This document shows, piece by piece, positions 45,634-55,242 of a DNA stretch of 64,000 bases. The notes beneath the pieces were generated by a model, which did no database searches, was not told the origin of the DNA, and worked only from the letters and a program-made list of their open reading frames with translations. Both the position numbers and the translations under genes were made by a program. Location: NCBI GenBank assembly GCA_021792555.1, contig JAJYUL010000001.1, positions 62,001 to 126,000 of the forward strand, given 5' to 3'. How positions within the stretch are numbered: the stretch's first letter is position 1; each line of letters opens with the position of its first letter. This DNA comes from Pseudomonadota bacterium. GTDB taxonomy: Bacteria; Pseudomonadota; Gammaproteobacteria; Steroidobacterales; Steroidobacteraceae.

Positions 45634-48600
45634 TCAGTCTCTCGTCAGTTCATAGGTTCCTGAAGCGAGCTCGGCGGTGAACGCACCGAGGCTGCCGGTC
45701 ATCGGGCCGAGAACGGCCGTGCGCAGCGGCTCACCGTCGGCGCGCCACTCGCGCGGCCGGCCCGGCAGGCGCACCTGCGCGCTGCTGTTCGCCGGTATGC
45801 GCAGACGCAGCCGCGCCAGTCCGCGCGCATCCCCGTCGAGCTCGGTCGAGATCAGACCGAGGCAGGAGTCGTAGTGAGCACGCACGCGCGGGATGCGCGC
45901 ATCGAAGATCGGATCGACCTTGATGCGCCGGAAGCCGGGGGCCGCCTCGTTGATCCCGCCGAGCCGCCGGTACATGAATCCGACCACCGCGCCGAGCGCG
46001 TAGTGATTGAACGAGTTCATCGACTGATCGACCGCGTTGCCGTTCCAGCGCTCCCACATGGTGGTCGCGCCGTGCTCGATCATGTAGCCCCAGGAGGGAT
46101 ATCGGGTCTGCAGCAGCAGCGTGACCGCGAGCCGCTCCTGGCCGGTGTCGGCGAGCGCATCGAGCAGGCAGGGAGTGCCGAGGAAGCCCGTGGACAAGAG
46201 GTCGCCGCGGCTCTCGACGTCCGCGGCGAGCCGCGCGCCGGCCCGGCTGCGCAGCGCCGCGGGCACCAGCCCGAAGCGCAGCGAGAGCGCGTAGCTGGTC
46301 TGGCTGCCGTTGCCGACGGTGCCGTCGGCCCGGACGAATTCCCGCGCGAAGGCCTGCTCGATGCCCCGGCGCATGCGCCGGTAGCGCAGCGCCTCGTCAG
46401 AGTGGCCGATGGCGCCGGCCATCTCGGCCATCAGCGCCGCGCAGCGCGCCCAGTAGGCCGTCGCCACCAGCGCCTTCGGCGTGGTCGCTTCCGCCGGATT
46501 CGGCGCCACATCGGGGTTGGTCGAGACGACCGACAGCCAGTCGCCGAGATCCAGTCCCCGGCGGCGGCGCCAGATGAAGTCCGGGTTGACCTCGGCCACG
46601 TAGTCGAGCCAGCGCTGCATGTGCGGCCAGTTCTCTTCGATCACGGCAGTGTCGCCGTAGCGCCGGTACAGCGTCCACGGCAGGATCACCCCCGCGTCGC
46701 TCCACCCGGCGGTCACCAGCTCGGGGAATGAGCGCGGCTGCGGGGTGACGATCGGGAACGCGCCGTCGGGAGTCTGCCCGGCGCGCACCTCGGCCATGAA
46801 TCGGCGGATGAAGGCGTCGACGTCCATGTTGAACGCGGCGGCATCGAGAAACACCTGGATGTCGCCCATCCAGCCCATGCGCTCGTCGCGCTGCGGGCAG
46901 TCGGTGGGCACGCCGAAGAAGTTCGACCGCTGGCTCCACAGGGCGTTGTGCCAGATCTGCTGCGCGATCGGCTGCTCGAGTTCGAGGGCGCCGGTCTCGG
47001 CGGCGTCGGTGTGCGCCACCACGCCCTCGATCGACTCGCGGGTGGGCACGCCGGGGAAGCCGGTGATTTCGACGTAGCGGAAACCGTGATAGGTGAAGTG
47101 AGGCTCGTAGATTTCCCCGTCAGGATCACCGCGCAGCGTGTAGTGGTCCGTCGCGCGCGCGGCACGCAGGTTCGACGTGTTGATGTTGCCGTCGGGATAG
47201 AGGATCTCCGCGTGGCGCAGGCGCACCGTCGTACCTGCCGGTCCCTTCACGCGCAGCCGGCACCAGCCGGCGAAGTTCTGTCCCAGGTCGCACACATAGA
47301 CGCCGGGACTCGGCTGCGTGATCGCGCGCACCGCCAGCGTCTGCAGGGCGCGGATGGGCGGATCGATCTGCGCGACGAGCCGCTCGCGCGGGCGCGCCCC
47401 GATCGCCGCGCGCCGCCAGGCGGAGGCCTCATAGCCCGGCTGATCCCAGCCCTGCCGCTCGCGCCGCGCGTCGTAAACCTCGCCGTTGTAGATCTCCGAG
47501 GAGAGGATCATCGAGTCCGCGAGCCGCCAGCTCGAGTCCGTCACCACGACGTCGCGGGTGCCGTCGGTGTAGTCGAGCACCAGCTGTGCGAGGAAGCGCC
47601 GTGGACTGCCGGCGAGCGCGTAGCGCTCATTCATCCAGCTGAACGCCGAGGCGTACCAGCCGTCACCGATCAGCGCACCCATCGCGTTGGCGCCGGGGCG
47701 CAGCAGCTCGGTCGCGTCATAGCATTGATAGAGCACGTGGTCGCTGGCCACGGTGATCTCCGGCGACAACCGGGCCGTTCCGAGCCGCTTGCCGTTGATG
47801 TGAGGCTCGTAGGCGCCGAGCGCCGTCGCGTAGAGTCTGGCGCGAGCGAGCGGTTTGGCGACCGTGAAGTCACGGCGCGCGAACATCGCAGGGCGCGGCG
47901 GTCGGGGGTCGCAGGGCGGGGCGGTGGCGGCGGGGCGCGCCGGGGGCCAGGCGGCATCGTCGAAATCCAGACCCGTCCAGCCGGCCGGCGTCGTGCGCGA
48001 GGTGCGCCAGTGCGGACCGCTGGTGAAGCGGACGATGGTGCCGTCGGTGTGCCACACCTTGATGAGCGCGGCGAGTGCGCCGCCCGTGCCGGGCATGAAG
48101 GTGCCGGGATCGGCGCGGCCGCTGACGGCAATGACGTGCGCACCCGGGGTGGCCGGCAGCGCGATGCGCTGCATCGATCCCCAGGGTCGCTCGGTCGGCA
48201 ACCGGACCGGCTCGCCGTCGATCCATACGCCGAGCAGATCGTCCTTGGCGGACAGCCACAGCTGCGCCCGGTGCACCCCGGCGGGCAGGACGAACCGGTA
48301 GCGGAACTGCTGCGGCTCGGGCGCGAGAGCCGGCGCATCGCTCCAGATCCAGTGGATCCCGGCCGCGCGATCGGCGCGCTCCTGCGGATCCTCGATGTCG
48401 AGCCATTCGGCCTGCCAGTCGGACGGGCTGAGCAGGCCCATCTCGAACCAGGCCGGCTCGCTCGGGGAGGCGGCTCGGCCGTGCCCGTCCCAGACCTGCA
48501 CCCGCCACCAGACGCGCTGCCCGGAGTGCAACGTGCTGCCGTCGTAACGGATGTCGAAGCAGCGGCCCGAGCGGACCACACCGCTGTCCCAGAGATCGGC

Positions 48601-48885
48601 CCGGCCGGCTTGGAGTTGCTCGCGGCTCGAAGCTGCCGTGATGCGGTACGCGCCCTGCGCCGCACCGCGCCCTCGGCCCGCGAGCGCCCAGGAGAGGCGC
48701 GGCTGCGGGACTTCGAGTCCGAGCGGCTGCTCGATGCGCTCGGCGCGCAGCCGGGTCACCCGCACAGCCGCGGGCGTCGCGGCGTCGCGCGCGGCGCCGT
48801 GCGCGCCGGCCGGCCGCAGCAGTACCGGCGCGGCCGCGAGCAGCCCGGTGCCAAGAAGCGCGCGGCGGCGATTGATCCTGGCCAT
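45634..48885 (-). CDS. GH78 alpha-L-rhamnosidase, Tat-exported
   Basis: 1083 residues from the ATG at 48885 (GAGGAG upstream). The track's start at 49014 lies inside the esterase gene. A twin-arginine-like leader (INRRRALLGTGLLAAAPVLL) is followed by the GH78 layout: N-terminal beta-sandwiches, an inserted carbohydrate-binding-type domain, the (alpha/alpha)6 barrel with catalytic acid motif DCPQRDERMGWMGD, the general base in TTMWERWNG, and a C-terminal beta-sandwich. It releases L-rhamnose from rhamnogalacturonan, flavonoid glycosides or other rhamnosides. The sugar then feeds RhaT and the rhamnonate pathway encoded upstream in the same operon. Confidence 0.94.
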   Translation of the reverse strand: MARINRRRALLGTGLLAAAPVLLRPAGAHGAARDAATPAAVRVTRLRAERIEQPLGLEVPQPRLSWALAGRGRGAAQGAYRITAASSREQLQAGRADLWDSGVVRSGRCFDIRYDGSTLHSGQRVWWRVQVWDGHGRAASPSEPAWFEMGLLSPSDWQAEWLDIEDPQERADRAAGIHWIWSDAPALAPEPQQFRYRFVLPAGVHRAQLWLSAKDDLLGVWIDGEPVRLPTERPWGSMQRIALPATPGAHVIAVSGRADPGTFMPGTGGALAALIKVWHTDGTIVRFTSGPHWRTSRTTPAGWTGLDFDDAAWPPARPAATAPPCDPRPPRPAMFARRDFTVAKPLARARLYATALGAYEPHINGKRLGTARLSPEITVASDHVLYQCYDATELLRPGANAMGALIGDGWYASAFSWMNERYALAGSPRRFLAQLVLDYTDGTRDVVVTDSSWRLADSMILSSEIYNGEVYDARRERQGWDQPGYEASAWRRAAIGARPRERLVAQIDPPIRALQTLAVRAITQPSPGVYVCDLGQNFAGWCRLRVKGPAGTTVRLRHAEILYPDGNINTSNLRAARATDHYTLRGDPDGEIYEPHFTYHGFRYVEITGFPGVPTRESIEGVVAHTDAAETGALELEQPIAQQIWHNALWSQRSNFFGVPTDCPQRDERMGWMGDIQVFLDAAAFNMDVDAFIRRFMAEVRAGQTPDGAFPIVTPQPRSFPELVTAGWSDAGVILPWTLYRRYGDTAVIEENWPHMQRWLDYVAEVNPDFIWRRRRGLDLGDWLSVVSTNPDVAPNPAEATTPKALVATAYWARCAALMAEMAGAIGHSDEALRYRRMRRGIEQAFAREFVRADGTVGNGSQTSYALSLRFGLVPAALRSRAGARLAADVESRGDLLSTGFLGTPCLLDALADTGQERLAVTLLLQTRYPSWGYMIEHGATTMWERWNGNAVDQSMNSFNHYALGAVVGFMYRRLGGINEAAPGFRRIKVDPIFDARIPRVRAHYDSCLGLISTELDGDARGLARLRLRIPANSSAQVRLPGRPREWRADGEPLRTAVLGPMTGSLGAFTAELASGTYELTRD

Positions 48886-48898
48886 GGCGTGAGCCTCC

Positions 48899-50170
48899 TC
48901 AGCCGCGCGGGCCGCCAGTCGCGGCCTCTGCGAGCGCTTTGCCCGGCGCGAACAGCTCCTTGTAGACGGTCTCGGCCATGAGGTGATAGCCGGCGTCATT
49001 CGGGTGCAGATCATCCCCGCACTGATCCGCGCCGCGGTAGTGATGCGGATGCCGCGGATCGCGCAGCGCGCCGTCGAAGTGGATCACGCCGTCGAACCCG
49101 CGGCCCCGGCGGATCCACGCGTTGACCTGCTCGCGCACTTTCTCGCCCTCGGGATGCTCGTAGGTCGAGCCCATGTAGGGGGTGAGCGTGCCGAGGTAGA
49201 TCTTGATGCCGTGCGCGTGCGCCTGGCGGATCAGATCGCGGTAGGCGCCGATGATGGCGGATGCCGGCAGCGGGCCGGTGTCGCCGCGCGGGTCGTAGGC
49301 CCAACCGATATCGTTGATGCCCTCGAGCAGCACGATGGCGCGCACGCCCGGAATGTCGAGCGCGTCACGCTGGAAGCGCGCGAGCGCCTTAGGTCCCGCC
49401 CCGTCGTGCAGCAGACGGTTGCCGCTGATGCCGGAGTTGATCACGACCCAGCGGCGATCCGCGCGGTGCGCCGCGAGCAGACGGGCCAACTGCTGCGGAT
49501 AGCCGCGATGCGTGCCCGGCGTGGAACAGAAGCCTTCGGTGATCGAATCGCCGAATGCCACCAGCACCGGGTGCGGATCGGCAGTGGACACCTCCACGCC
49601 GCTCGCCAGTTCCGGCGCCTGCGGCCGCCCGCCCTGCGGCCAGACCGCTTCGGTCACATGATTGCCGCTCGGGGAGACCCAGAGGTTGTGCAGATGGCCG
49701 GCGGGCGCGGCGCCCGAGGGGTAATAGACGGAGATCGCGATGTTCTCGAAGCGATGGACCGTCATGTTGATGGGATCGCTCACCCACGCCTTGCCGATCG
49801 GGATGACGCCGCCGCGCTTGCCGCCGAAGGTGAGCATGTGCAGGGTGCCCGGCTGCAGCACCCCGTTCGGCGAGGACGCGGCGATGGTGACTTCCCCGAA
49901 CCTCACGGGCGAGAGCCCGAGCTCATTCGTCAGGCGCACGCGCACGCGGTTGCCGCCGGCTTCGAGCTGCACGACCTGGCGCACCGACTGATGCGAGAAC
50001 GTGCGCTGCTGGTTGCAGCCCCATACGGCGGTAGTCGGAAAGGGCGGGGAATACCACGCCTCGACCCAATGTCCGCCGGCCCCGGCGGCCCACGCTCCCG
50101 GAGCGCAGAGGCACATCGCCCAGACGGCGGCAGTGCGCGCGGCCGCTCGACTCCAGCGCCGCAGGCTCAT
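48899..50170 (-). CDS. Secreted SGNH/GDSL hydrolase
   Basis: 423 residues from the ATG at 50170, which overlaps the rhaT stop by four bases; the longer ORF in the track is a shadow upstream. A signal peptide ends near residue 28 (CLCAPGAWA). All SGNH blocks are present: the Ser in FGDSITEG, Gly in NSGISGNRLL, Asn in EGINDIG and the Asp/His dyad in DDLHPNDAGY. An N-terminal beta-rich domain of about 170 residues precedes the catalytic domain. Such enzymes in pectin-related loci are usually acetyl-esterases that clear O-acetyl groups, which fits a helper for the GH78 rhamnosidase encoded next. Confidence 0.88.
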   Translation of the reverse strand: MSLRRWSRAAARTAAVWAMCLCAPGAWAAGAGGHWVEAWYSPPFPTTAVWGCNQQRTFSHQSVRQVVQLEAGGNRVRVRLTNELGLSPVRFGEVTIAASSPNGVLQPGTLHMLTFGGKRGGVIPIGKAWVSDPINMTVHRFENIAISVYYPSGAAPAGHLHNLWVSPSGNHVTEAVWPQGGRPQAPELASGVEVSTADPHPVLVAFGDSITEGFCSTPGTHRGYPQQLARLLAAHRADRRWVVINSGISGNRLLHDGAGPKALARFQRDALDIPGVRAIVLLEGINDIGWAYDPRGDTGPLPASAIIGAYRDLIRQAHAHGIKIYLGTLTPYMGSTYEHPEGEKVREQVNAWIRRGRGFDGVIHFDGALRDPRHPHHYRGADQCGDDLHPNDAGYHLMAETVYKELFAPGKALAEAATGGPRG

Positions 50171-51249
50171 CCGCGCACCACGAGGTAGTTGCCGAGACCG
50201 ATCACGACCGTGGCCCCGACCAGGGTCACCAGCCCCGCGGTCATGATGGCCAGGCTGCGCGCGCTGGCGCCCTTCCATTCCTTCAGCGCGAGTCCCCACA
50301 GGGTGGCGAAGATGATGATGCTGGACATGTGCAGCGTCCAGCTGGAGAAGGCGTATCGGCCCATCTGACTTTCCCCCATGGTGTAGAAAAAAAACTGCAG
50401 ATACCAGGCCGTGCCGCCGAGGGCGCACAGCAGGTAGTTGCGCCGCAGCGAGACCCGCCCGCCGTCGGCGTCGAGTCCGCCTCTGAGATCCCGCCCGCTG
50501 GCGTTCCTGATGATGAGGTACACGCACCAGATGGCGTTGGTGGTGAAGCCCCCGAGCAGCACCACCACGAGCACCGGCAGCCCCTGCCAGAGCGCGCCGG
50601 TGCCGTGCGCGAGCGTCAGATGCCGGATCGGGCCGCCCGCGTCGAGGCCGTAGGCGAAGCAGCTGCTCATGATGCCGGAGAAGATCGCCACGGCGATGCC
50701 CTTGCGGAAATCGCGCGCCCGCGGCAGGGCGCGGTCCTGCTCGGTCAGGTGGCGCTCGGTCTGCTCCTGCTCCTTGTCATGGCCGGCCTTGCCGACGATG
50801 GCGATGCCCGCGAGCGCCACGGCCACCCCGAGCAGCACGATCCGTCCGCCGGTGCTGTGGATGAGGCTGCCGAACAGCTGGCCGCTCACCAGCGGCGGAA
50901 TGAGCGTGCCGAAAGCGGCGGTGAGTCCGAGCGCGACCGCCGTGCCGAGCGAGATGCCCAGATAGCGCATCGTCAGCCCGAAGGTCAGTCCGCCGAAGCC
51001 CCACAGCACGCCGAAGAAATAACACAGCGCGAGCGTGCGCGGCGGCGTGGCCGCCAGTACGGCGAGCAGGTGGTGGGTCTGCACGCCCGCGAACAGCCAC
51101 GGCGCGATGATCCAGCTGAACAGGCCCCCGATCAGCCAGAACACCTCCCAGGACCAGCCGCGCACCGCGCGGTACGGCACGTAGAAGCTCGCCGAGGCGA
51201 ACCCGCCGAGCCAGTGGAACAAGACGCCGAGCAATGGGTTGGGTGTCAT
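50167..51249 (-). CDS. rhaT: L-rhamnose:proton symporter RhaT
   Basis: 360 residues from the ATG at 51249; the 630-residue track ORF includes shadow sequence. Ten membrane helices of the RhaT/DMT family: LLGVLFHWLGGFASASFYVP at the start, WSWEVFWLIGGLFSWIIAPW, LCYFFGVLWGFGGLTFGLTM, KGIAVAIFSGIMSSCFAYGL and YLQFFFYTMGESQMGRYAFS. The last is a strong RhaT signature. It carries L-rhamnose with a proton across the inner membrane. The gene sits between the lactonase and the esterase in the rhamnose operon. Confidence 0.93.
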   Translation of the reverse strand: MTPNPLLGVLFHWLGGFASASFYVPYRAVRGWSWEVFWLIGGLFSWIIAPWLFAGVQTHHLLAVLAATPPRTLALCYFFGVLWGFGGLTFGLTMRYLGISLGTAVALGLTAAFGTLIPPLVSGQLFGSLIHSTGGRIVLLGVAVALAGIAIVGKAGHDKEQEQTERHLTEQDRALPRARDFRKGIAVAIFSGIMSSCFAYGLDAGGPIRHLTLAHGTGALWQGLPVLVVVLLGGFTTNAIWCVYLIIRNASGRDLRGGLDADGGRVSLRRNYLLCALGGTAWYLQFFFYTMGESQMGRYAFSSWTLHMSSIIIFATLWGLALKEWKGASARSLAIMTAGLVTLVGATVVIGLGNYLVVRG

Positions 51250-51305
51250 CGTATGTGCGCCTGGGGATGCGGGAGTAAGCGTGGGAATGCGAGCGGCACC
51301 GGCGC

Positions 51306-52208
51306 TCAGATCCGGTAGATGCGCTCGGCGGTGCGAGCGAAAAGATCGGCGCGTTCCGCGGCGCTCGCCCCGCCGAGGATCTGCGCGTAGGCTGCGATGA
51401 ACTGCCCGTACGTGCCGAACAGCCGATCCACGGGGAAGTTGCTCCCGAGCATGGTGCGCGCCGCACCGAATATCTCCAGCGTCTCGAGCACGAACGGGCG
51501 CAGCGACTCGGTGCTCCAGCGCCAGTCGAGCATGGCGAGGCCGGAGATCTTCACCGCCACGTTCGGCTGCGCCGCGAGCAGCCGCATGCCGCTGCGCCAT
51601 GCCGCGAGCCCCGCCGGATCCTTCTCGAGCGGCATGCCGGTGTGATTGAGGATCAGCGGCGTGTTGGGATGGCGCGCGGCGAGGCGGGCCGCCGCGCTCA
51701 TCTGCGCCGGGTAGATCTGCAGATCGAAGGACAGCTCGTGGCGCGCGAGGCGCGCGAAGCCCGCCTGCCACGCCTCGTCGGCGAGCAGATCGCGCGGCGT
51801 ATAGGTCTTGGCCGGATCCGGATGCCAGTTGAGGATCTGGCGGATGCCGCGCACGTTGCGGTGCTCGCGGTGGCGCTCGAGCAGCGCCGCCGCGTCGGGC
51901 TTCTCGAGCTCGGCGTGGGCGACGATCGCCTGCGGAAAGCCGCGCGCGTCGGCGAGCTCCTGCAGCCAGCGGGTCTCGGCGAGCGCATCGGCGGGGTTTG
52001 CGCCCGCCTCGACGTGCACGACCTTGAGCGCGCGCACCGCACCCTCCTCGGCGTCGCACAGATAGTCATCGAGCAGGTAGTTGCGCGCGATGGGTGAGAC
52101 GTCGCCGGTGATGCCGACCGGCAGCGGCGGAGTGAGCCAGGGGTAGCGGATGCGCCCGAGATCCCACAGGTGCATGTGAGCATCGACGAGGGTCAGCGGC
52201 TCGGTCAT
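51306..52208 (-). CDS. Amidohydrolase-family sugar lactonase (L-rhamnono-lactonase type)
   Basis: 300 residues from the ATG at 52208 (GGAGAG upstream). It is a COG3618-type metal-dependent TIM barrel: DAHMHLWDLGRIRYPWL at the start, VVHVEAGANPADALAET, GIRQILNWHPDPAKTY, PLILNHTGMPLEKDP and the final GSNFPVDRLFGTY. This family includes L-rhamnono- and L-fucono-lactonases that open the lactone formed by the sugar 1-dehydrogenase. Its place between SDR, RhaT and rhamnonate dehydratase supports the rhamnose substrate. Confidence 0.88.
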   Translation of the reverse strand: MTEPLTLVDAHMHLWDLGRIRYPWLTPPLPVGITGDVSPIARNYLLDDYLCDAEEGAVRALKVVHVEAGANPADALAETRWLQELADARGFPQAIVAHAELEKPDAAALLERHREHRNVRGIRQILNWHPDPAKTYTPRDLLADEAWQAGFARLARHELSFDLQIYPAQMSAAARLAARHPNTPLILNHTGMPLEKDPAGLAAWRSGMRLLAAQPNVAVKISGLAMLDWRWSTESLRPFVLETLEIFGAARTMLGSNFPVDRLFGTYGQFIAAYAQILGGASAAERADLFARTAERIYRI

Positions 52209-52290
52209 ATCGCTCTCCGCGGGCGCGGCCACGCCCGCCCGGCGCAGGCCCGAGGCGGATACGGCGGGGTTGTCCGCGCGGCCGCCCTCA

Positions 52291-53040
52291 TCAGTAGGTG
52301 GTTCGGCCGCCGGAGATGTCGAAGGTCGCGGCGGTGGAGAAGGAGCATTCCTCGCTCGAGAGCCAGCACACCAGCGCGGCCACCTCCTCGACCTCCCCGA
52401 GCCGGCCCATGGGGATCTTCGAGCGCATGTAGTCGATCTGACTCTGCGGCAGCTGGGAGAGAATCGGACTCTTGAAGGTCGCCGGGGTCACGCAGTTGAC
52501 GCGCACGCCCGTCTGAGCGAGTTCCTTGCCGAGCGACTTGGTCAGGCCGATGACCGCGGCCTTGGCTGCCGAGTACGCCGAGGCATTCGGATTGCCCTCC
52601 TTGCCGGCGACCGAAGCGATGTTGACGATCCGGCCGTAGTCGTGCCTGAGCATGTAGGGCACTATGGCCCGGCACGAGTTGAACGTGCCGTTGAGATCGA
52701 CGTCGATGACCCGCCGCCACTCCTGCGGCGGATACTCCCAGACGGTGGCGGTCGGACCGGTGATGCCGGCGCTCGCGATCAGCACGTCGATGCGGCCGAA
52801 GGCCGCATAGGCGCGCTCGGCGGCGCGCGCCACCTCATCGGCATCGGCCACGTCGACCCGGGCGAGCTCGGCGCCGGGAATGGCCTTCGCGGCCGCATCC
52901 AGCGCCTTCTCGTCCCAGTCCCACAGGCAGACCCGGCCGCCCTCCGCGACGATGCGCACCGCCGCCTCGCGCCCGACGCCGGAGGCGCCTCCGGTGATCA
53001 CCGCCGTGCGATGCTGAAAGCGTCCCGAAAATATCGTCAT
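52291..53040 (-). CDS. SDR, probable 2-keto-3-deoxy-L-rhamnonate 4-dehydrogenase
   Basis: 249 residues from the ATG at 53040 (GGAGA upstream). Classical SDR motifs: TGGASGVG, ASAGITG, catalytic Ser in NIASVAG, Tyr/Lys in YSAAK, and the final ISGGRTTY, which I associate with enzymes of bacterial rhamnose clusters. In the diketo-hydrolase route one SDR makes rhamnonolactone and another oxidises 2-keto-3-deoxy-rhamnonate at C4; this operon has only one. Proximity to the FAH hydrolase (13 bases) favours the second role. L-rhamnose 1-dehydrogenase is the alternative. Confidence 0.85.
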   Translation of the reverse strand: MTIFSGRFQHRTAVITGGASGVGREAAVRIVAEGGRVCLWDWDEKALDAAAKAIPGAELARVDVADADEVARAAERAYAAFGRIDVLIASAGITGPTATVWEYPPQEWRRVIDVDLNGTFNSCRAIVPYMLRHDYGRIVNIASVAGKEGNPNASAYSAAKAAVIGLTKSLGKELAQTGVRVNCVTPATFKSPILSQLPQSQIDYMRSKIPMGRLGEVEEVAALVCWLSSEECSFSTAATFDISGGRTTY

Positions 53041-53053
53041 GTCGTCGTTCTCC

Positions 53054-53908
53054 TCAGCGCCGCCGCCAGGCATGCACGGTCTGGCGCTGTTCGCCGAGCT
53101 TTTCGATGCCGAGGCGGATGGTGTCGCCCGGCGCGAGGTAGACCGGCTCGGGCTTCTGCCCCATGCCGACCCCGGGCGGCGTGCCCGTAGTGATGATGTC
53201 GCCGGGCTCCAGAGTCATGAAGCGGCTGACGTAGCTGACCAGGGTTGCGACCCCGAAGATCATGGTGCGGGTGTTGCCGGTCTGCTTGCGCTCGCCGTTG
53301 ACGTCGAGCCACATGTCGAGGTTCTGCACGTCGCCGACCTCCTCGCGCGTCACGAGCCACGGCCCAACCGGACCGAAGGTGTCGCAGCCCTTGCCCTTGT
53401 CCCAAGTGCCGCCGCGCTCGATCTGATATTCACGTTCGGACAGGTCATTGACCACGACGTAGCCGGCGACGTATTCGAGCGCGTCGCGCTCCTCGACGTA
53501 GCGGGCCGTCGTGCCAATCACGACGCCGAGCTCCACTTCCCAGTCGGTCTTCCTCGAGTCCTTCGGCAGCATGACCTCATCGTTCGGACCCTGCAGGCAA
53601 CTGATCGCCTTGGTGAAGACCACCGGCTCGGTGGGAACGGGCAGATTGGATTCCGCCGCGTGGTCGGCGTAGTTCAGGCCGATCGCGAGAAACTTGCGGG
53701 TGCCGGTGAACGGCATGCCGAGCCGCGGGGTGCCGCTGACGGCCGGCAGGCTGGCCGGATCGAGGGCGGCGAGACGCGCGAGGCTCGCCGGCGCGAGCTG
53801 CCCGGCATCGAGATCCGGGATTTTTCCGGCGAGTGAGCGGAGGGTGCCGTGCTCGTCGAGCAGTCCCGGCTGTTCATGGCCGGCGGGGCCGTAGCGCAAC
53901 AGTTTCAT
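53054..53908 (-). CDS. FAH-family 2,4-diketo-3-deoxy-L-rhamnonate hydrolase-like
   Basis: 284 residues from the ATG at 53908. The N-terminal cap is MKLLRYGPAGHEQPGLLDEH. The FAH fold shows GLNYADHAAE, the metal-binding glutamates in DWEVELGVVIG, Asp in VVNDLSEREYQ, KGCDTFGPVGPWLV and the closing DIITTGTPPGVG. In the rhamnose diketo-hydrolase pathway this enzyme splits 2,4-diketo-3-deoxy-L-rhamnonate to pyruvate and L-lactate. The same chemistry applies to the fuconate analogue, so it could also serve the fuconate-type SDR at 27485. Confidence 0.9.
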   Translation of the reverse strand: MKLLRYGPAGHEQPGLLDEHGTLRSLAGKIPDLDAGQLAPASLARLAALDPASLPAVSGTPRLGMPFTGTRKFLAIGLNYADHAAESNLPVPTEPVVFTKAISCLQGPNDEVMLPKDSRKTDWEVELGVVIGTTARYVEERDALEYVAGYVVVNDLSEREYQIERGGTWDKGKGCDTFGPVGPWLVTREEVGDVQNLDMWLDVNGERKQTGNTRTMIFGVATLVSYVSRFMTLEPGDIITTGTPPGVGMGQKPEPVYLAPGDTIRLGIEKLGEQRQTVHAWRRR

Positions 53909-53964
53909 GGCGTTTCGATGGATCTCTTTCAGGCTGCAGGTACAGAAAAGGCGCGCCGGGGGCC

Positions 53965-55143
53965 TCAGCGCGGATAGGGGCGGTGCAGCGGCAGGCTGCG
54001 GTTCAATTCGACGCCGAAGCCCGGCGTGTCGGGCAGCTTCAGCCGGCCGTTGACGGGCACGGGCTCGCCGATCAGCTGCGGATGGAACATGGGCACGACG
54101 CGGTCGGCCGCGGGTGCCATCATCAGGAATTCGGCGAACGGACTGTTGTGGCGGGTGATGACGAAGTGGTAGCTGTAGACGCTCGAGCCGTGCGGGATCA
54201 CCAGAGCGCCGCGGCTGTCCGCGAGCGCGGCGATTTTCTGCAGCTCCGTCAGGCCGCCGCACCAGCCGACGTCGGGCTGGATGATGTCGCAGCAGTCCAT
54301 CTCGAGCAGCATGCGGAAGCCCCAGCGGGTCGCCTCGTGCTCGCCGGTGGTGACCAACATCCCGGGCGGCGTGCTACGCTTCAGCTGTGCGTAACCCCAG
54401 TAGTCGTCCGGCGACAGCGCCTCCTCGATCCATTTCAGGCCGTGCGCCTGCGCGCCATGCGCCAGCCTGACGGCATAGGGCAGATCGAGGCTCATCCAGC
54501 AGTCGAGCATGAGCCAGAAATCCCGGCCTACGCGGCCGCGCATCTCGCCGAGCGCCTCGAGATTGCGGCGCAGTCCCTCCTCGCCTTCGGCCGGTCCGTG
54601 ATGCAGCGGCAATTTGCCGCCAATGAAGCCCATCTGCTGCGCAAGGTCGGGACGCGAGCCGGTGGCGTAGAAGATGAGTTCGTCGCGCACCTTGCCGCCG
54701 AGCAGCTGATAGACGGGCTCGCCGCGCAGCCGCCCCAGCAGGTCCCACAGCGCCAGGTCGACGCCGGAGATGGCGTTCACGACCAGGCCCTTGCGCCCGT
54801 AGTACTGGGTCGAGAAGTACATCTGATCCCAGATCTTCTCCACCTCGGCGGGATCGCGGCCCTCGAGAAAGCGGGCCAGATGATGCTCGACGATGTAGGC
54901 GGCCGGCTCCCCGCCCGTGGTCACGGCGAAGCCGATGGTGCCGTCGGCCGCTTCGATCTCCACCACCAGCGTGCCGAGCACGTTGATGCCGAAGCTGCGC
55001 CGGCTCTGGCGGTACTCCGGATAGCGGCTCATGGGCGTGGCGATATGATCGTCTATCCAGTGGCTGCCGGCCTGATCGTGGTAATCGGCGCCGCCGCCGC
55101 GGATGACGAAGGCGCGCACTTGTCGGATCAGCGGAAAAGTCAT
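53965..55143 (-). CDS. rhmD: L-rhamnonate dehydratase
   Basis: 392 residues from the ATG at 55143. Enolase-superfamily enzyme very close to E. coli Rhm[21 protein letters not shown] near the N-terminus, [18 protein letters not shown], the metal ligands Asp in MLDCWMSLD, Glu in [10 protein letters not shown] and Glu in TTGEHE, then [34 protein letters not shown] and the final [18 protein letters not shown]. It converts L-rhamnonate to 2-keto-3-deoxy-L-rhamnonate. It is the first gene of the nine-gene leftward rhamnose operon and is divergent from an IclR regulator 99 bases away. Confidence 0.95.
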   Translation of the reverse strand: MTFPLIRQVRAFVIRGGGADYHDQAGSHWIDDHIATPMSRYPEYRQSRRSFGINVLGTLVVEIEAADGTIGFAVTTGGEPAAYIVEHHLARFLEGRDPAEVEKIWDQMYFSTQYYGRKGLVVNAISGVDLALWDLLGRLRGEPVYQLLGGKVRDELIFYATGSRPDLAQQMGFIGGKLPLHHGPAEGEEGLRRNLEALGEMRGRVGRDFWLMLDCWMSLDLPYAVRLAHGAQAHGLKWIEEALSPDDYWGYAQLKRSTPPGMLVTTGEHEATRWGFRMLLEMDCCDIIQPDVGWCGGLTELQKIAALADSRGALVIPHGSSVYSYHFVITRHNSPFAEFLMMAPAADRVVPMFHPQLIGEPVPVNGRLKLPDTPGFGVELNRSLPLHRPYPR

Positions 55144-55216
55144 GTGCGGCGTCGGCCTCGGGTCTGGATGAACGGACGGGCAGTTGAGCGCGCGGGTTGC
55201 GGCCGCGGCTTCTGTC

Positions 55217-55242
55217 CCACATACTAATACGGGTACCACATA
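55217..55242. promoter_or_regulatory. Direct repeat CCACATA (19-base period) between rhmD and iclR
   Basis: CCACATA occurs at 55217-55223 and 55236-55242, ending just before the iclR ATG. Between them lies ACTAATACGGGTAC with a GGTACC palindrome. On the minus strand TAGTAT could serve as the -10 of the rhamnose operon. The position suits an autoregulating IclR protein, but the repeats are short. Confidence 0.4.
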
